A DNA stretch of 64,000 nucleotides, from positions 1,798,001 to 1,862,000 of the forward strand of contig NZ_UHFA01000002.1 in NCBI RefSeq assembly GCF_900459175.1, written 5' to 3'. Below, piece after piece: positions 9,166-18,547 of the stretch. The notes under the pieces were generated by a model. The model did no database searches. It saw nothing but the letters and a program-made list of their open reading frames with translations, and was not told the origin of the DNA. Position 1 is the stretch's first letter. Each line of letters begins with the position of its first letter. The DNA is from Streptococcus downei MFe28 (GTDB lineage: Bacteria > Bacillota > Bacilli > Lactobacillales > Streptococcaceae). The position numbers and the translations under genes are program-made.

Positions 9166-9927
9166 CTAGTTTTCCAAAAATGCTTGCAATTCCGCCACCT
9201 CTTCTGCCACTCTGCTGTCAGAATTTACCTGAACCAGATGGTAGCCAATCATATAGGGGGAAGCCACAAAGCGAGGAATGACCTTGCAGACTAGACCTTC
9301 TCCTTGATGATAAAAGAAGAGATTGTAGGAGGAACAGGCTCCGCCAAGGTAGCCTTCAAGCACATAGCAAAGAACCTTCTGCACCGTGTCGGCCAACTTG
9401 TCGCTATCTCTTTGATCTGCGATGACCACATTGATTTCGGTAAAACTGCTCAGGGGTTGGGCCGAAATGGTCACTCGGGCTAGGTCAGTCCTTTCCTGGC
9501 TCACCAGAGCCCCAGCGAAGGTCTCAGCATCTATTGCCTCGTAGGCGTCAACCTCTTCAAAGCCAATCACCTGCATATGGGGATGGCGCAGGGAGCCACC
9601 TGAGAGGGGACCAAAATTTTTAAAAAGACCGACTGTCTTAAAGCGACCACTATCCTCCAACTGACGCCAAGCCTTGAGGGCGAAGGCAAAAATCTGACGA
9701 TTGTGGGCTTTGCTGTAAGTCGTGATGTCTCCCAGATGTTGGCTAGACTCGATAATCAAGGTCTGATAGGTCTTAGCCAGAACTGGGTATTTATTGTCCA
9801 GCCAAATCATGTCCCCTTTTTGGGCAATAATTTTTTCCAGGCTATCAATCTGGCAGAAGGGACAGCTATCCTGATTGTTGGGCTTCTTTTGAGCTGTGTG
9901 AACATTGAAGGTTAGTTTCTGGGTCAT
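9166..9927 (-). CDS. DUF4931 / GalT-like HIT-superfamily protein
   Basis: A 253-residue protein resembling galactose-1-phosphate uridylyltransferase: CPFC at 22-25 (a likely metal site) and GGSLRHPHMQVIG at 110-122, in which H115-P-H117 corresponds to the HPH nucleophile loop of GalT. It is shorter than true GalT (about 330 residues or more) and is not next to galactose genes, so a nucleotidyltransfer or hydrolase role on another nucleotide is plausible. The ATG overlaps the stop of the upstream uracil-DNA glycosylase-like gene (ATGA), which implies translational coupling; a longer upstream reading is rejected because it would lie wholly inside that gene. Confidence 0.75.
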   Translation of the reverse strand: MTQKLTFNVHTAQKKPNNQDSCPFCQIDSLEKIIAQKGDMIWLDNKYPVLAKTYQTLIIESSQHLGDITTYSKAHNRQIFAFALKAWRQLEDSGRFKTVGLFKNFGPLSGGSLRHPHMQVIGFEEVDAYEAIDAETFAGALVSQERTDLARVTISAQPLSSFTEINVVIADQRDSDKLADTVQKVLCYVLEGYLGGACSSYNLFFYHQGEGLVCKVIPRFVASPYMIGYHLVQVNSDSRVAEEVAELQAFLEN

Positions 9928-10508
9928 TTTTCGAGAATCTCTTTCACCAATTTTTTGAGATCTGGCAGAACCTCTTCCTTGAACCAAGGATTTTTCTTTT
10001 GCCAAATATTGTTGCGCGGGGACGGATGAACCAAGGGGAAAAAGTCTGGGAGAAAGTCTTTATAGGCTTTGACATTATCCGTCAGCTTAACCGAAGATTT
10101 TTGTTGGAGGTAATAATGCTGGGCATAGTTCCCAATCAAAAGGGTCAAAGAGATGTCAGGCAACTCCTGCAAAATCAGGGGGTGCCATTTTTCCGCAAAG
10201 CCCTTACGAGGAGGCAGGTCGCCAGATTTGCCCTTGCCAGGGTAGTAAAAATCCATAGGGATAACGGCAATCTTGTCGGAATTATAGAAGGTATCTCGGT
10301 CAATTCCCAACCAGTCCCGCAGATTATCACCGGAAGGGTCATTCCAGTAGAGACGGGTGTCCTGGGCCTTGATGCCTGGTGCCTGACCGACGATATTGAT
10401 GCGGGCTGTTTTGGGAGCCGTAAAAAGTGGCTCTATTCCGGCCTTGGTATAGTCTTCATTTTGCGAATCGGCCATGATGGCCTTGACGATTTCTTGCATG
10501 GATGACAT
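9924..10508 (-). CDS. Uracil-DNA glycosylase superfamily protein
   Basis: A 194-residue protein with the UDG fold signatures INIVGQAPGIKAQ at about 38-49 (GQAPG, water-activating loop) and LVHPSPRNN at 159-167 (leucine-loop HPSPRN). These fit the family found in Gram-positive bacteria and annotated as uracil-DNA glycosylase family protein; it is distinct from classical Ung. Expected role is base excision of deaminated or damaged bases. AAGGAG lies 9 bases before the start. It is translationally coupled to the following GalT-like gene. Confidence 0.8.
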   Translation of the reverse strand: MSSMQEIVKAIMADSQNEDYTKAGIEPLFTAPKTARINIVGQAPGIKAQDTRLYWNDPSGDNLRDWLGIDRDTFYNSDKIAVIPMDFYYPGKGKSGDLPPRKGFAEKWHPLILQELPDISLTLLIGNYAQHYYLQQKSSVKLTDNVKAYKDFLPDFFPLVHPSPRNNIWQKKNPWFKEEVLPDLKKLVKEILEK

Positions 10509-10582
10509 GGACTCTTCTCCTTTTCAAAAATAGGTTGAAGTCGGAGCATAGTGTTGCCCTGGGGCTTTCAGCCTGGAATGGT

Positions 10583-10603
10583 TTAATACTCTTCGAAAAT
10601 CAA
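10583..10603. repeat. Solo BOX-like terminus
   Basis: TTAATACTCTTCGAAAATC equals the left end of the BOX-like elements at 45380 and 62430, but no core or second end follows; instead a GGACCAG/CTGGTCC hairpin (10605-10633) comes next. Confidence 0.5.
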
Positions 10604-10654
10604 CGGACCAGTCTAGCTCAACTAATCTGGTCCAGTGGTATATAAATTGGTCGT

Positions 10655-12064
10655 CTATTTAATCAATTCATAAATAGCTTCAGCATAGATGGCACAAGCA
10701 CGGAAGAGGTCTTCAACCTCGACAAGTTCATTAGCCTGGTGCATGGTGTTGACATAGTCTGGGAACATGGCGCCAAAGGCAACCCCTCTGTCCAAGAGAC
10801 GGCCAAAGGTCCCACCGCCGATGACCTGCTCATAGCCTTCCAGTCCTGTTTGCTTTTCATAAACAGACAAGAGGGTTTTAACCAAGGGGTCATCCATAGG
10901 AACATAGTGGGGCAGGTGCTCGTGGTCGGCTAGACTAACAGACGCCACTCCTGCCAGTTTTTCCAGACCAGCCTTGATGGTGGCCGTATCAGTCCCTTGA
11001 GGATAGCGGAAATTGAGGGTAATGGTGTTGTCGTTAGCTCCTTCTTCAAAGTCAAAGATACCAGCGTTCATAGACAGGGCACCCATTTTAGGGTCGGTGT
11101 AGGCTAGCCCCAGTTTTTGCCCGTCAAAGTCTTCATGCAGGACATTCGCTGACAAGTCTATAAAGGCCTTGGCAGGACCGGCAAAGTCAAATTGATTGAG
11201 GAAGAGAGCTAGGAAGGTTGCTCCATTAACCCCTTCTTCTGGGGTTGAACCGTGGGCAGCCTTGCCGACGATTTCAATGACAAAGCGGTCTCCTTGAGCC
11301 TCAATAGAGCCTGACAGGACAGGATAGGCATCTAAAAAGTCATCTAGCTTGGCTTCCAATTGGGCCTGACTAAGCTGACCAGAAATGATAGCCTGAGCGG
11401 ATTCAGGCACCATATTGTCCCTCAGGCCTCCCTTAAAGGAATGAAGGACGACAGGTCCAGCATTTTGCCCAGAAAAATGCAGATACTGGGTGATATTTCC
11501 CTTTTCGCCATTGATAATCGGGAACTCGGCATCTGGGGCAAAGCCAAAGTCAGGCTTTTCAACATCGGGGTGGGCAAAATAATAATCCATATCGCCCCAA
11601 CCTGACTCTTCGTCTGTTCCCAAAACAAAGCGGACCTTTTTAGAAGTTGGTAGGCCTAGTTCCTTGATAATCTTTAAGGCATAGTAGGCTGCTAGAGTTG
11701 GGCCCTTATCATCAGAAGAACCACGGGCATAGAGCTTACCATCCTTGATGACCGGTTTGTAAGGATCCGTATCCCAACCTGACCCAGCTGGCACCACATC
11801 CAGATGGGCAAAGATTCCTAGGGTCTCATCCCCCTGACCAAATTCAAAATCACCGACATAGTTGTCAATATTTCTAGTCTTGTAGCCATCTTTTTGGGCC
11901 ATAGCTAGAAAATGTTCCAATGCCTTGACAGGACCTGGTCCGAAAGGATGTTCCTTGTCTGCCAGACTGTCATCACGCTCGGAATTGATTTCCAAAAGAC
12001 TGAACAAATCAGCCAGCAAATCCTCCCGGCGCTTTTCCACTTCTGCTTTAAAATCAACTGTCAT
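10655..12064 (-). CDS. pepV: Dipeptidase PepV (M20 family)
   Basis: A 469-residue zinc dipeptidase of the M20/M25 family acting on N-terminal residues of dipeptides taken up from the medium. The metal ligands fall at the same positions as in characterised PepV: FAHLDVVP with H87 and D89, SSDDKGPT with D119, GTDEESGWGD with E153/E154. A lid domain follows and the C-terminal part contains GGGTFGRLLD and a late conserved His (MHQANE). Single gene with its own region; 58 bases upstream are AT-poor and hold no clear promoter. Confidence 0.95.
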   Translation of the reverse strand: MTVDFKAEVEKRREDLLADLFSLLEINSERDDSLADKEHPFGPGPVKALEHFLAMAQKDGYKTRNIDNYVGDFEFGQGDETLGIFAHLDVVPAGSGWDTDPYKPVIKDGKLYARGSSDDKGPTLAAYYALKIIKELGLPTSKKVRFVLGTDEESGWGDMDYYFAHPDVEKPDFGFAPDAEFPIINGEKGNITQYLHFSGQNAGPVVLHSFKGGLRDNMVPESAQAIISGQLSQAQLEAKLDDFLDAYPVLSGSIEAQGDRFVIEIVGKAAHGSTPEEGVNGATFLALFLNQFDFAGPAKAFIDLSANVLHEDFDGQKLGLAYTDPKMGALSMNAGIFDFEEGANDNTITLNFRYPQGTDTATIKAGLEKLAGVASVSLADHEHLPHYVPMDDPLVKTLLSVYEKQTGLEGYEQVIGGGTFGRLLDRGVAFGAMFPDYVNTMHQANELVEVEDLFRACAIYAEAIYELIK

Positions 12065-12249
12065 AGAACTACCTTCTTCTAATGGGTTTAATCTCCATCA
12101 TTATAGCACAAAAGCAAGGTAGACTAAAGAAGGGGGCATGGTGGCGGGACAAGAAAGAATTAACAGTCTTAGACGTCAAGAAGCCCAAGACCTTGGCCTT
12201 GAGCTCCTTCGAATTCTGTATTAGGCTAGGAATTTGTGTCAATTTGCTT

Positions 12250-13233
12250 CTATTCCTCTTCTTTAAAAGGATTGCCAAACTCCTTGTCTGGCTGGTTTTC
12301 GCGGTCGTTTTCTTCCTGGTGGTCTCCCATGGATTGCAAGAAGGCAAAAACATCGCCTCGGCGGCCTTCCATTTTCCCAGTAACCAATTCTTGGGTGGTG
12401 GCATTGAGGACAGCACCCGTGATGAGTATTCGGGCCAAGAGAACGAACCAAAACATGATGATAAAGATGATGATTGACCCGAAGAACTTGATGTCCACCA
12501 GATTGTTAAAGGTATGGGTCACATAGTCCCCCACCAAGCCCGTCATAAAGATGATGACGATGGCACTGAGGATGGTTCCTGGAATGGTGTAGCGAATCTT
12601 GCGAATCTTCACGTTGGGCAGGATAAAGTAAAGAACGGTCAAGCCAATCCAAACCACCAGAACCATGATGGGGCGATTGAGGTGGAGCAAGAGCTTTATC
12701 AGACCCGAGGGCACATCATACTTCCTCTGCAAGGCTGCCTGGTAAACCCCATCGGACAGGGTTGACAGTAGCAAGGCAAAGGTCAGCAAAAAGAGGATGA
12801 AAAAGCTAGCAACAATCCCCACGATATGACCTACCACAACATCCCGGTGTTGACTGACATCATAGGCCTTATTAAAGGCCTTTTGCAGGGAGGTCAGGCT
12901 TCGGGACATGGTCCAAAAACCCGCCAGGGTCGCAACTCCCAGAATCCCATTGGAAGGGGTGGCAAAGAGGTTGCGGACAATGCCAGCGACATTGGCGTAA
13001 ATCTCCGATGGCAGGTTAGCCCTTAGAAAGGACAAGACATCTGGTAAATCAATGTCTAAATAAGGAAAGATATTGGCAGCAATGACAATCAAAGGGAAGA
13101 TGGTCAGCAGCAAGTAATAGGCCACAGCGATACTGGATAGGTCAATCTCGGCACTACGGTAGTGCTTGAGATAGACCTGCAGGGGTGGATAATTGAGTTT
13201 TTCCACCAGCTTATCCACGAATTTTTTCCTCAT
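12250..13233 (-). CDS. YihY/BrkB-family membrane protein
   Basis: A 327-residue integral membrane protein with about six hydrophobic segments. AYYLLLTIFPLIVIAANIFP near 38-57 and the repeated Leu/Ile-rich segments are characteristic of the YihY/virulence factor BrkB family (once misannotated as ribonuclease BN). The C-terminus is hydrophilic and strongly charged (DHQEENDRENQPDKEFGNPF). Function is unknown; transport or envelope roles have been suggested for the family. It follows map after only 4 bases, so the two form an operon, as often seen in streptococci. Confidence 0.88.
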   Translation of the reverse strand: MRKKFVDKLVEKLNYPPLQVYLKHYRSAEIDLSSIAVAYYLLLTIFPLIVIAANIFPYLDIDLPDVLSFLRANLPSEIYANVAGIVRNLFATPSNGILGVATLAGFWTMSRSLTSLQKAFNKAYDVSQHRDVVVGHIVGIVASFFILFLLTFALLLSTLSDGVYQAALQRKYDVPSGLIKLLLHLNRPIMVLVVWIGLTVLYFILPNVKIRKIRYTIPGTILSAIVIIFMTGLVGDYVTHTFNNLVDIKFFGSIIIFIIMFWFVLLARILITGAVLNATTQELVTGKMEGRRGDVFAFLQSMGDHQEENDRENQPDKEFGNPFKEEE

Positions 13234-13237
13234 GGGT

Positions 13238-14098
13238 TTAGTACGTTCCTTCTTCTCCTTGACTGGTCAAGATGACTGGACCGTCTTTAGTGATAACAAA
13301 TTGGTGTTCATACTGACAAGATAGGCCCCCATCAATGGTCTTGTGGGCCCAGCCGGTCTTCATATCTGTATCAATTTCCCAAGAACCCGTGTTAATCATA
13401 GGTTCAATGGTCAGAACCATACCTTCTTTGAGGCGCAGACCACGCCCAGCCTTCCCATAGTGAGGAACCATAGGCTCCTCATGCATGGTTGGACCAACTC
13501 CGTGGCCGACCAAGTCACGGACAACTCCGTAACCCTTGCTTTCAGCGTATTCTTGAATGGCCGCACCGATGTCACCAATCCGGTTACCAACAACGGCCTT
13601 CTCAATGCCCAGATAGAGAGCCTCCTTGGTGACGGCCATCAGGTCCTTGACCTCTTGAGAGACATTGCCGACAGCGTAGGCCCAGCAAGAGTCAGCCAAA
13701 CCACCCGTATAGTTTTCGGTATAATTTTTGACCTGGGCCACATTGTCAAAGTTCAATTTGGACACATCAAGCTCTGACTTATCCAAGGGCTCGGTCAAGA
13801 CCATATCGACCTTGAGGAGATCCCCATCCTTTAGTTTATAGTGGCGTGGAAAAGCGTGGGCCACTTCGTCATTGAGACCACAGCAGGTGGCATAGGGATA
13901 GTCCATGAGCTGACCGTCCACACCGATTTGTAAAGGCAGGACATTAGCCTCTTTACAGCGACGACGGACGTATTCTTCAACTTCCCACAAATCAAGACCT
14001 GGCTTAATCAGGTCCCTCAGGCCAATGTGAATACTGGCCAAAAAGTCGCCAGCCCTCTTCATGGCTTCAATTTCCCGTGGTGATTTTAGTGTTATCAT
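13238..14098 (-). CDS. map: Methionine aminopeptidase type I
   Basis: A 286-residue M24 metallopeptidase removing initiator methionine from new proteins. Features: start MITLKSPREIEAMKRAG, GDLLKVDMVL with the first metal Asp, GVGPTMHEEP with the conserved His, and MVLTIEPMINTG with the metal Glu. Streptococcal Map carries an insertion between the first two ligand regions (here LTEPLDKSELDVSKLNFDNV), seen again in this protein, which explains the length over 250. First gene of a two-gene operon with the BrkB-type protein. Confidence 0.96.
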   Translation of the reverse strand: MITLKSPREIEAMKRAGDFLASIHIGLRDLIKPGLDLWEVEEYVRRRCKEANVLPLQIGVDGQLMDYPYATCCGLNDEVAHAFPRHYKLKDGDLLKVDMVLTEPLDKSELDVSKLNFDNVAQVKNYTENYTGGLADSCWAYAVGNVSQEVKDLMAVTKEALYLGIEKAVVGNRIGDIGAAIQEYAESKGYGVVRDLVGHGVGPTMHEEPMVPHYGKAGRGLRLKEGMVLTIEPMINTGSWEIDTDMKTGWAHKTIDGGLSCQYEHQFVITKDGPVILTSQGEEGTY

Positions 14099-14222
14099 GA
14101 TTTAAAAACTCCTCTATTTAGGCTTGGGTGCGCTCTGACAAGCTAGCACTATTCGCTTTAAAATTCTCGTCACTTCTGGTCAATGCCAAAAGCTCTACTT
14201 GTTTTAAAAAATCGGTTTGCGA

Positions 14223-15503
14223 TTAATTGACCTTACTGGTAATCAGGGCCTTGCAGACCACTCTTTCTTGGCAGTTCACTTCGATGTCAACTAGGGCAGA
14301 ACGACGATTTTCCCTGACTATCTTGGGTTTCAAGATCAAGTCGTCGTCAATTTGCACAGCCTGTAAAAAGTATATCATCATTTGTTCGATAATGATATTT
14401 TTTTTGCGGGCCAGAGCCAGGGCTCGCAGAGCTGTTTCCTTGAACAATTCTGATAAGACCCCATTGGTCAAATTTCCTGCATTGTCAATCATGGCAGGCT
14501 CCACCCTGAAGCCATAATTTTGACCTTCAGGCTTGAGGCTGGCGATAATCTGGTCACTGATGGTATGCAGGCCATCATGATTGAGCTCCTGCAAATTCTC
14601 CAAAACCAGCTTTCGACTGATGACCCCCAGTAGACGATTGTCATCATCAACAACCGGAAACATGGCGAAATCTTCGACAATCATCCTCTGGGCAACGGTA
14701 GCCAGGCTGGTTTCAGGCTTGGTGGTGACTGGCTTGGTGACAATTTGAGCTAACTTAGTGCTGGCATCTTGGTTGGAGACATCGCGCATGGTGACCACTC
14801 CTCGAACCTTTCCCCAGTCATCAATAACGGGGTAGCGCACATGGTTGTTCTTCCTAACCAGACGATGATAATCGTTGACCGTATCCTTAATATTTAAATA
14901 ACCATAATGGGATTTAAGGCTGTAGACCTGAGCCACGGTCTTAATGTCCGTCTTTATCCGAACGTTGGACAGGGCTCGATTAATCATACTGGCGACAGTA
15001 AAGGTATCATAGGCAGTGACCATGACAGGAATGCCCTGTTTTTGGGAAAGCTCTAAAACCCTGTCAGATACGGCGAAGCCCCCTGTTATCAGGATAGCTG
15101 TCTTATTTTCCAAAGCCAGCACTTGAATTTCTTCACGGTCGCCGACGATAAGAAGACCTCCCTTGACCAGATAGCGCCCCACATTTTTCTTGGTCATGGC
15201 GCCAATGGAGAAACGGCTAAATTCGTGCTTGAGGCCGGCACGGCCAGCAACGACATCTGATTCGGTGATCTTGGCGATTTCAGCATAGGTCAACTTCTCC
15301 AAGCGAACCTGAACCTTTTGCTCCACTCGAACGGTTCCACTACGAGGACGGGTTTCGACCAGGCCACGATTTTCAGCCTCCTTAATAGCTCGATAGGCGG
15401 TCCCTTCACTAACCGAGAGGTGGTTAGAAATGGAACGGACGCTGACCTGCTTGCCGATAGGTAGGCCCTCTAAATAATCTAAGATTTCTTGGTGTTTGGT
15501 CAC
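14223..15503 (-). CDS. SpxR/YtoI-like regulator: HTH, DRTGG, two CBS, hot-dog
   Basis: A 426-residue multidomain protein. Residues 1-60 form a winged-helix HTH (EILDYLEGLPIGKQVSVRSI then SNHLSVSEGTAYRAIKEAE); about 70-180 is a DRTGG-type domain (GRAGLKHEFSRFSIGAMTK and ILITGGFAVSDRVLELSQK); two CBS motifs follow (VIDDWGKVRGVVTMRDVS; FPVVDDDNRLLGVISRKL); the last 110 residues are a hot-dog fold. The domain order matches SpxR of S. pneumoniae, a regulator of spxB, and YtoI of Bacillus. CBS domains probably sense an adenine nucleotide. Its start overlaps the acetyltransferase stop by 4 bases. Confidence 0.82.
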   Translation of the reverse strand: MTKHQEILDYLEGLPIGKQVSVRSISNHLSVSEGTAYRAIKEAENRGLVETRPRSGTVRVEQKVQVRLEKLTYAEIAKITESDVVAGRAGLKHEFSRFSIGAMTKKNVGRYLVKGGLLIVGDREEIQVLALENKTAILITGGFAVSDRVLELSQKQGIPVMVTAYDTFTVASMINRALSNVRIKTDIKTVAQVYSLKSHYGYLNIKDTVNDYHRLVRKNNHVRYPVIDDWGKVRGVVTMRDVSNQDASTKLAQIVTKPVTTKPETSLATVAQRMIVEDFAMFPVVDDDNRLLGVISRKLVLENLQELNHDGLHTISDQIIASLKPEGQNYGFRVEPAMIDNAGNLTNGVLSELFKETALRALALARKKNIIIEQMMIYFLQAVQIDDDLILKPKIVRENRRSALVDIEVNCQERVVCKALITSKVN

Positions 15504-16048
15504 AATAGATCACCCGCCTTTAGCTGAAATTCTAGGTAGTTTCGCATTTTGTGGCTATAGCGGTCGCTTCCCTTGAAGGCTCTTATCAATTTGAAACCAG
15601 CCTTTTGGGCAACCTTCTGACTGGCCAAATTTTCTTGATGGCAAATGAGGGACAGATTTTGCAAGCCGAATTGGCTAAGAGCTAGAAAGCTAATCGTCTT
15701 TAAACTCTCAGTAGCCAGACCTTGCCCCCAGAAATCCTGGCGAACAAAGTAGCCAATTTCGGCACTATTCTTGGTCAGATTGAGCTTCTCAAGGCGGATA
15801 GCCCCAATCATCTCTTGACTGGACTTGTCCTCTAGAGCCCAGGTTCCAAGGGGCTCCTTCATGAAGTAATGGACCAAGAAGTAATCGCTCTCCGCCTGAC
15901 TGGCCTGGGCCGGAAAGATGAAGGCCAGATTGGCTGGATTTTGCGTAATTTTATAAAAATCCTCATGGTCATCAAAACGAAAAGGACGAAGCCAGAGGCT
16001 CTCCGTTTCCACCTGGGAATACCTGCCCAGAGCTGTCCAAATATCCAT
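15500..16048 (-). CDS. GNAT-family N-acetyltransferase
   Basis: A 182-residue GNAT protein of the RimJ/RimL type: ETESLWLRPFRFDDHEDFY at the start, IGAIRLEKLNLTKNSAEIGY in the middle and the acetyl-CoA loop region FWGQGLATESLKTI, then a typical HQENLASQKVAQKAGF motif. Substrate unknown. The ATG at 16048 fits family starts (MDIWTALGRYS); reading could extend to a TTG at 16135 but that adds residues not typical of the family. No clear ribosome site is visible before 16048. Stop overlaps the SpxR-like start by 4 bases. Confidence 0.82.
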   Translation of the reverse strand: MDIWTALGRYSQVETESLWLRPFRFDDHEDFYKITQNPANLAFIFPAQASQAESDYFLVHYFMKEPLGTWALEDKSSQEMIGAIRLEKLNLTKNSAEIGYFVRQDFWGQGLATESLKTISFLALSQFGLQNLSLICHQENLASQKVAQKAGFKLIRAFKGSDRYSHKMRNYLEFQLKAGDLL

Positions 16049-16251
16049 GCTTTTATAGTACAGTTTTTTAGGAACTTCGTCAAACCAACCAAAATCTGCT
16101 TTGTCAGATACACTCGTTGGCGTCAGAAATATCAAAGACCCTAGTCAAGTCATCAAAGGTAGCCATCACCTTCTGAGACTCAAAGTCACTGGGAGGGACT
16201 GATGCTTCTTCTACCATGACTGGAATGACTTTCTTTAAGTGTCCTCTATCC

Positions 16252-16283
16252 AAAAAAGCCGATGCCCAGCTTATTGAGCATCG
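16252..16283 (-). terminator. Intrinsic terminator of the hflX-recJ operon
   Basis: On the minus strand CGATGCTC and GGGCATCG pair (one G-U) around an 8-base loop, followed by GCTTTTTTGG; lies about 40 bases past the recJ stop. Confidence 0.85.
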
Positions 16284-16324
16284 ACCACTTCTTTGGGCCT
16301 TATATTTCTAGGTTTGGAGCTTAG

Positions 16325-18547
16325 CTAGTCAGATTCATCAGCCATCAGCCAGTCATAGATCTCTTTAGGGCTGGCCAGGGCCATGAGTTCTTGGTATTTG
16401 ACCAAGGCCACTAAATCCTGATAAATCTGGCTGGTAGAGATGTCTTTCTTGCTGGCAGCCTTATTGACCGTCATCACACCATCTTCGATGGTCACAAAAT
16501 CCAATTCCTCAAAAATTTGAATCATCTTAATTAAAAGGATATCAGGTATCTTGAGGTAGTTCGCCAGTTCTTTCAACTTGTGGCGGACATCAAATTCGGG
16601 AAACTGATAGATGGTCTTGTAAAGCTTGGCAAACTGCTTTCTGGTGCCGTAGCCCGTTAAATAATAGGCCTGCTTAATCTGATTTTTAAAATAAATAACA
16701 GAAAAATCTTGGCCAGCAAAGGCTTGCTTGAGTTGGGCAGGCTCATCTGGTACCTCTAAGAGTACGACTGCCTGGGCCTTACTGTCCCCTTCTAGCGCTT
16801 GATTAAGGTTGGGAACCCCCTCAGGAATCTGGGCTGACTTTGCCCTAATATCAATAAGCTGAACCCCTTGAACCCGAGCATCAACCAGCATCAGTTGCAG
16901 ACTGGTATGACCATTCCATTTATTGACTGACAGGGTCACAGCCAGCTCCAAACCACTAGCTTGGGCAAAATCTTGAGCCAGCGAACCTTGTGAAAAAGCC
17001 ACCAAGCCAAATTCTGCCCCTCCCTGAGCCAATTTTAGTTTGAGATGGGCCCCATTTTGACCCATGGTTCGACTTTGAAGCACCTGGAAATTCCTTAAGA
17101 GGAAGACAGGTTTCCGATTGTCCATACCAAAGGGGGCTAATTTTTCCAAACTCTGAATGGTTTCTAGGGATAAATCCGCTAGCTGGAGCTCTTCATCAAT
17201 GACCAGACTATTCTTGCCAGCCTGGTCCAGCCCCTTGTCAAGAATATAGGAACAAAGGGTATCTGAGAGCTGGTCGAGATTTTCAACTGCTAGGGTCATG
17301 CCAGCTGCTCCAGCATGGCCACCAAAGGCCTCAAAAATCTCCCGATGGGGATTGAGAGCCTCGAAAATATTAACCGCCTCAACCGAACGGGCCGAGCCCT
17401 TGGCCTCGCCATCCTCAATATTCAGGAGAATGACAGGCTGACTAAGTTTTTCTAAAAGCCGACCAGCAACAATGCCTAAAACCCCAGGATGCCAACCTTC
17501 CTTGGCCAGAACCTGGGCGGGTTTAGCCGGATCAATCATGGCCAAGGCCTGGTCATAAATATCCTGAACTACTTGCTTGCGCTCCTCATTTTTTTCCTCA
17601 ATCATGAGGGCAATCTCGTGGGCCTCCTGGTCATCAAAACCAGTTAGGAGCTCAACTGCAGGATTGGGATCATCCAAGCGCCCCAGAGCATTGAGCATGG
17701 GCGCAATCTTGAAACCAACGGTTTCTTCATTGAGGTCGCTAGACTCAATCGCTGCCACCTGCATGAGCTCCTGCAGGCCAATGCGCTCGGTATGAGCCAG
17801 CATCTGCAGGCCATACTTGACCAGAATGCGATTTTCCCCAGTCAGGCTGACCATATCAGCAATGGTGCCAATAGCCACCAGATCCAGAAGCTCATTGGGA
17901 ATACCTTCCAAAAGGGCACTAGCTAATTTGAAGGCCACACCACAACCAGCCAGATACTTAAAGGGATAGTCTCCATCTGGATGCTCAGGATGAACAATGG
18001 CGTAAGCCTCTGGCAGGCTATCTGGTAGGGAATGGTGGTCGGTGACAACAACATCAATGCCTTGCTCTTGGGCATACGCAATAGCTTCATGACCAGCAAC
18101 ACCATTATCGACGGTGACAATGAGCGAGATCCCCTCTTGCTCAATAAAATACTTGTAGACACTGAGGTTAGGACCATAACCGTCGGTAAAACGATTGGGC
18201 AGGTAAACCTGATTTTCAGCTCCTAGCATTTCCAAGGCCTCCCTCATGATGGAGCTGGAGGTCATGCCGTCGGCATCGTAGTCTCCGTAGATAAGAATCT
18301 TTTCCCCAGCTTCAATTGCCTGGCGAATCCGCTCTACCGCCTTGTCCATGTCATGGAGTAAATAGGGGTCGTGTAGCTGGGACAAGTCAGCCGACAGGAA
18401 ATCTTCAAGCTTGGGCTGGTCATCAATGCCCCTTTGGTAGAGAATCTTGGCTGCCAAGTCATCTAATTCCTCAGTTTTTGCCAGCTCTAAAAAGGGCTCA
18501 CTAGGAGCCTGGTCAACTTGTTTCCAATCGAACTTAGAGGTAATCAT
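16325..18547 (-). CDS. recJ: Single-stranded-DNA exonuclease RecJ
   Basis: A 740-residue 5'-3' exonuclease of the DHH superfamily acting in recombination and mismatch/base-excision repair. IYGDYDADGMTSSSI at about 86-100 and VTVDNGVAG near 144-152 bind manganese, VVTDHHSLP at 168-176 is the DHH motif, and GGHAGAAGM near 413 is the DHHA1 motif. A long C-terminal extension (about 190 residues beyond the OB fold, ending IYDWLMADESD) is typical of Firmicutes RecJ. Start overlaps the SDR stop by 4 bases. In other streptococci apt often follows; here a terminator follows instead. Confidence 0.95.
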   Translation of the reverse strand: MITSKFDWKQVDQAPSEPFLELAKTEELDDLAAKILYQRGIDDQPKLEDFLSADLSQLHDPYLLHDMDKAVERIRQAIEAGEKILIYGDYDADGMTSSSIMREALEMLGAENQVYLPNRFTDGYGPNLSVYKYFIEQEGISLIVTVDNGVAGHEAIAYAQEQGIDVVVTDHHSLPDSLPEAYAIVHPEHPDGDYPFKYLAGCGVAFKLASALLEGIPNELLDLVAIGTIADMVSLTGENRILVKYGLQMLAHTERIGLQELMQVAAIESSDLNEETVGFKIAPMLNALGRLDDPNPAVELLTGFDDQEAHEIALMIEEKNEERKQVVQDIYDQALAMIDPAKPAQVLAKEGWHPGVLGIVAGRLLEKLSQPVILLNIEDGEAKGSARSVEAVNIFEALNPHREIFEAFGGHAGAAGMTLAVENLDQLSDTLCSYILDKGLDQAGKNSLVIDEELQLADLSLETIQSLEKLAPFGMDNRKPVFLLRNFQVLQSRTMGQNGAHLKLKLAQGGAEFGLVAFSQGSLAQDFAQASGLELAVTLSVNKWNGHTSLQLMLVDARVQGVQLIDIRAKSAQIPEGVPNLNQALEGDSKAQAVVLLEVPDEPAQLKQAFAGQDFSVIYFKNQIKQAYYLTGYGTRKQFAKLYKTIYQFPEFDVRHKLKELANYLKIPDILLIKMIQIFEELDFVTIEDGVMTVNKAASKKDISTSQIYQDLVALVKYQELMALASPKEIYDWLMADESD

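Noticed and set aside
9999-10505. Long plus-strand reading frame opposite the uracil-DNA glycosylase-like gene
   Set aside because: Lies wholly antisense to a gene with clear UDG motifs, has no ribosome site and no recognisable domain.
12082-12477. Plus-strand frame opposite the end of the BrkB-type gene
   Set aside because: Antisense to the charged C-terminus of a recognised membrane protein; hydrophobicity is a mirror effect of the codons.
16136-16275. Short minus-strand frame (about 37-55 codons, MVEEASVPPSDFESQKVMAT...) between recJ terminator and the acetyltransferase
   Set aside because: No ribosome site, no recognised family, and its only support is an open frame; possibly a remnant. 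Not listed as a gene.
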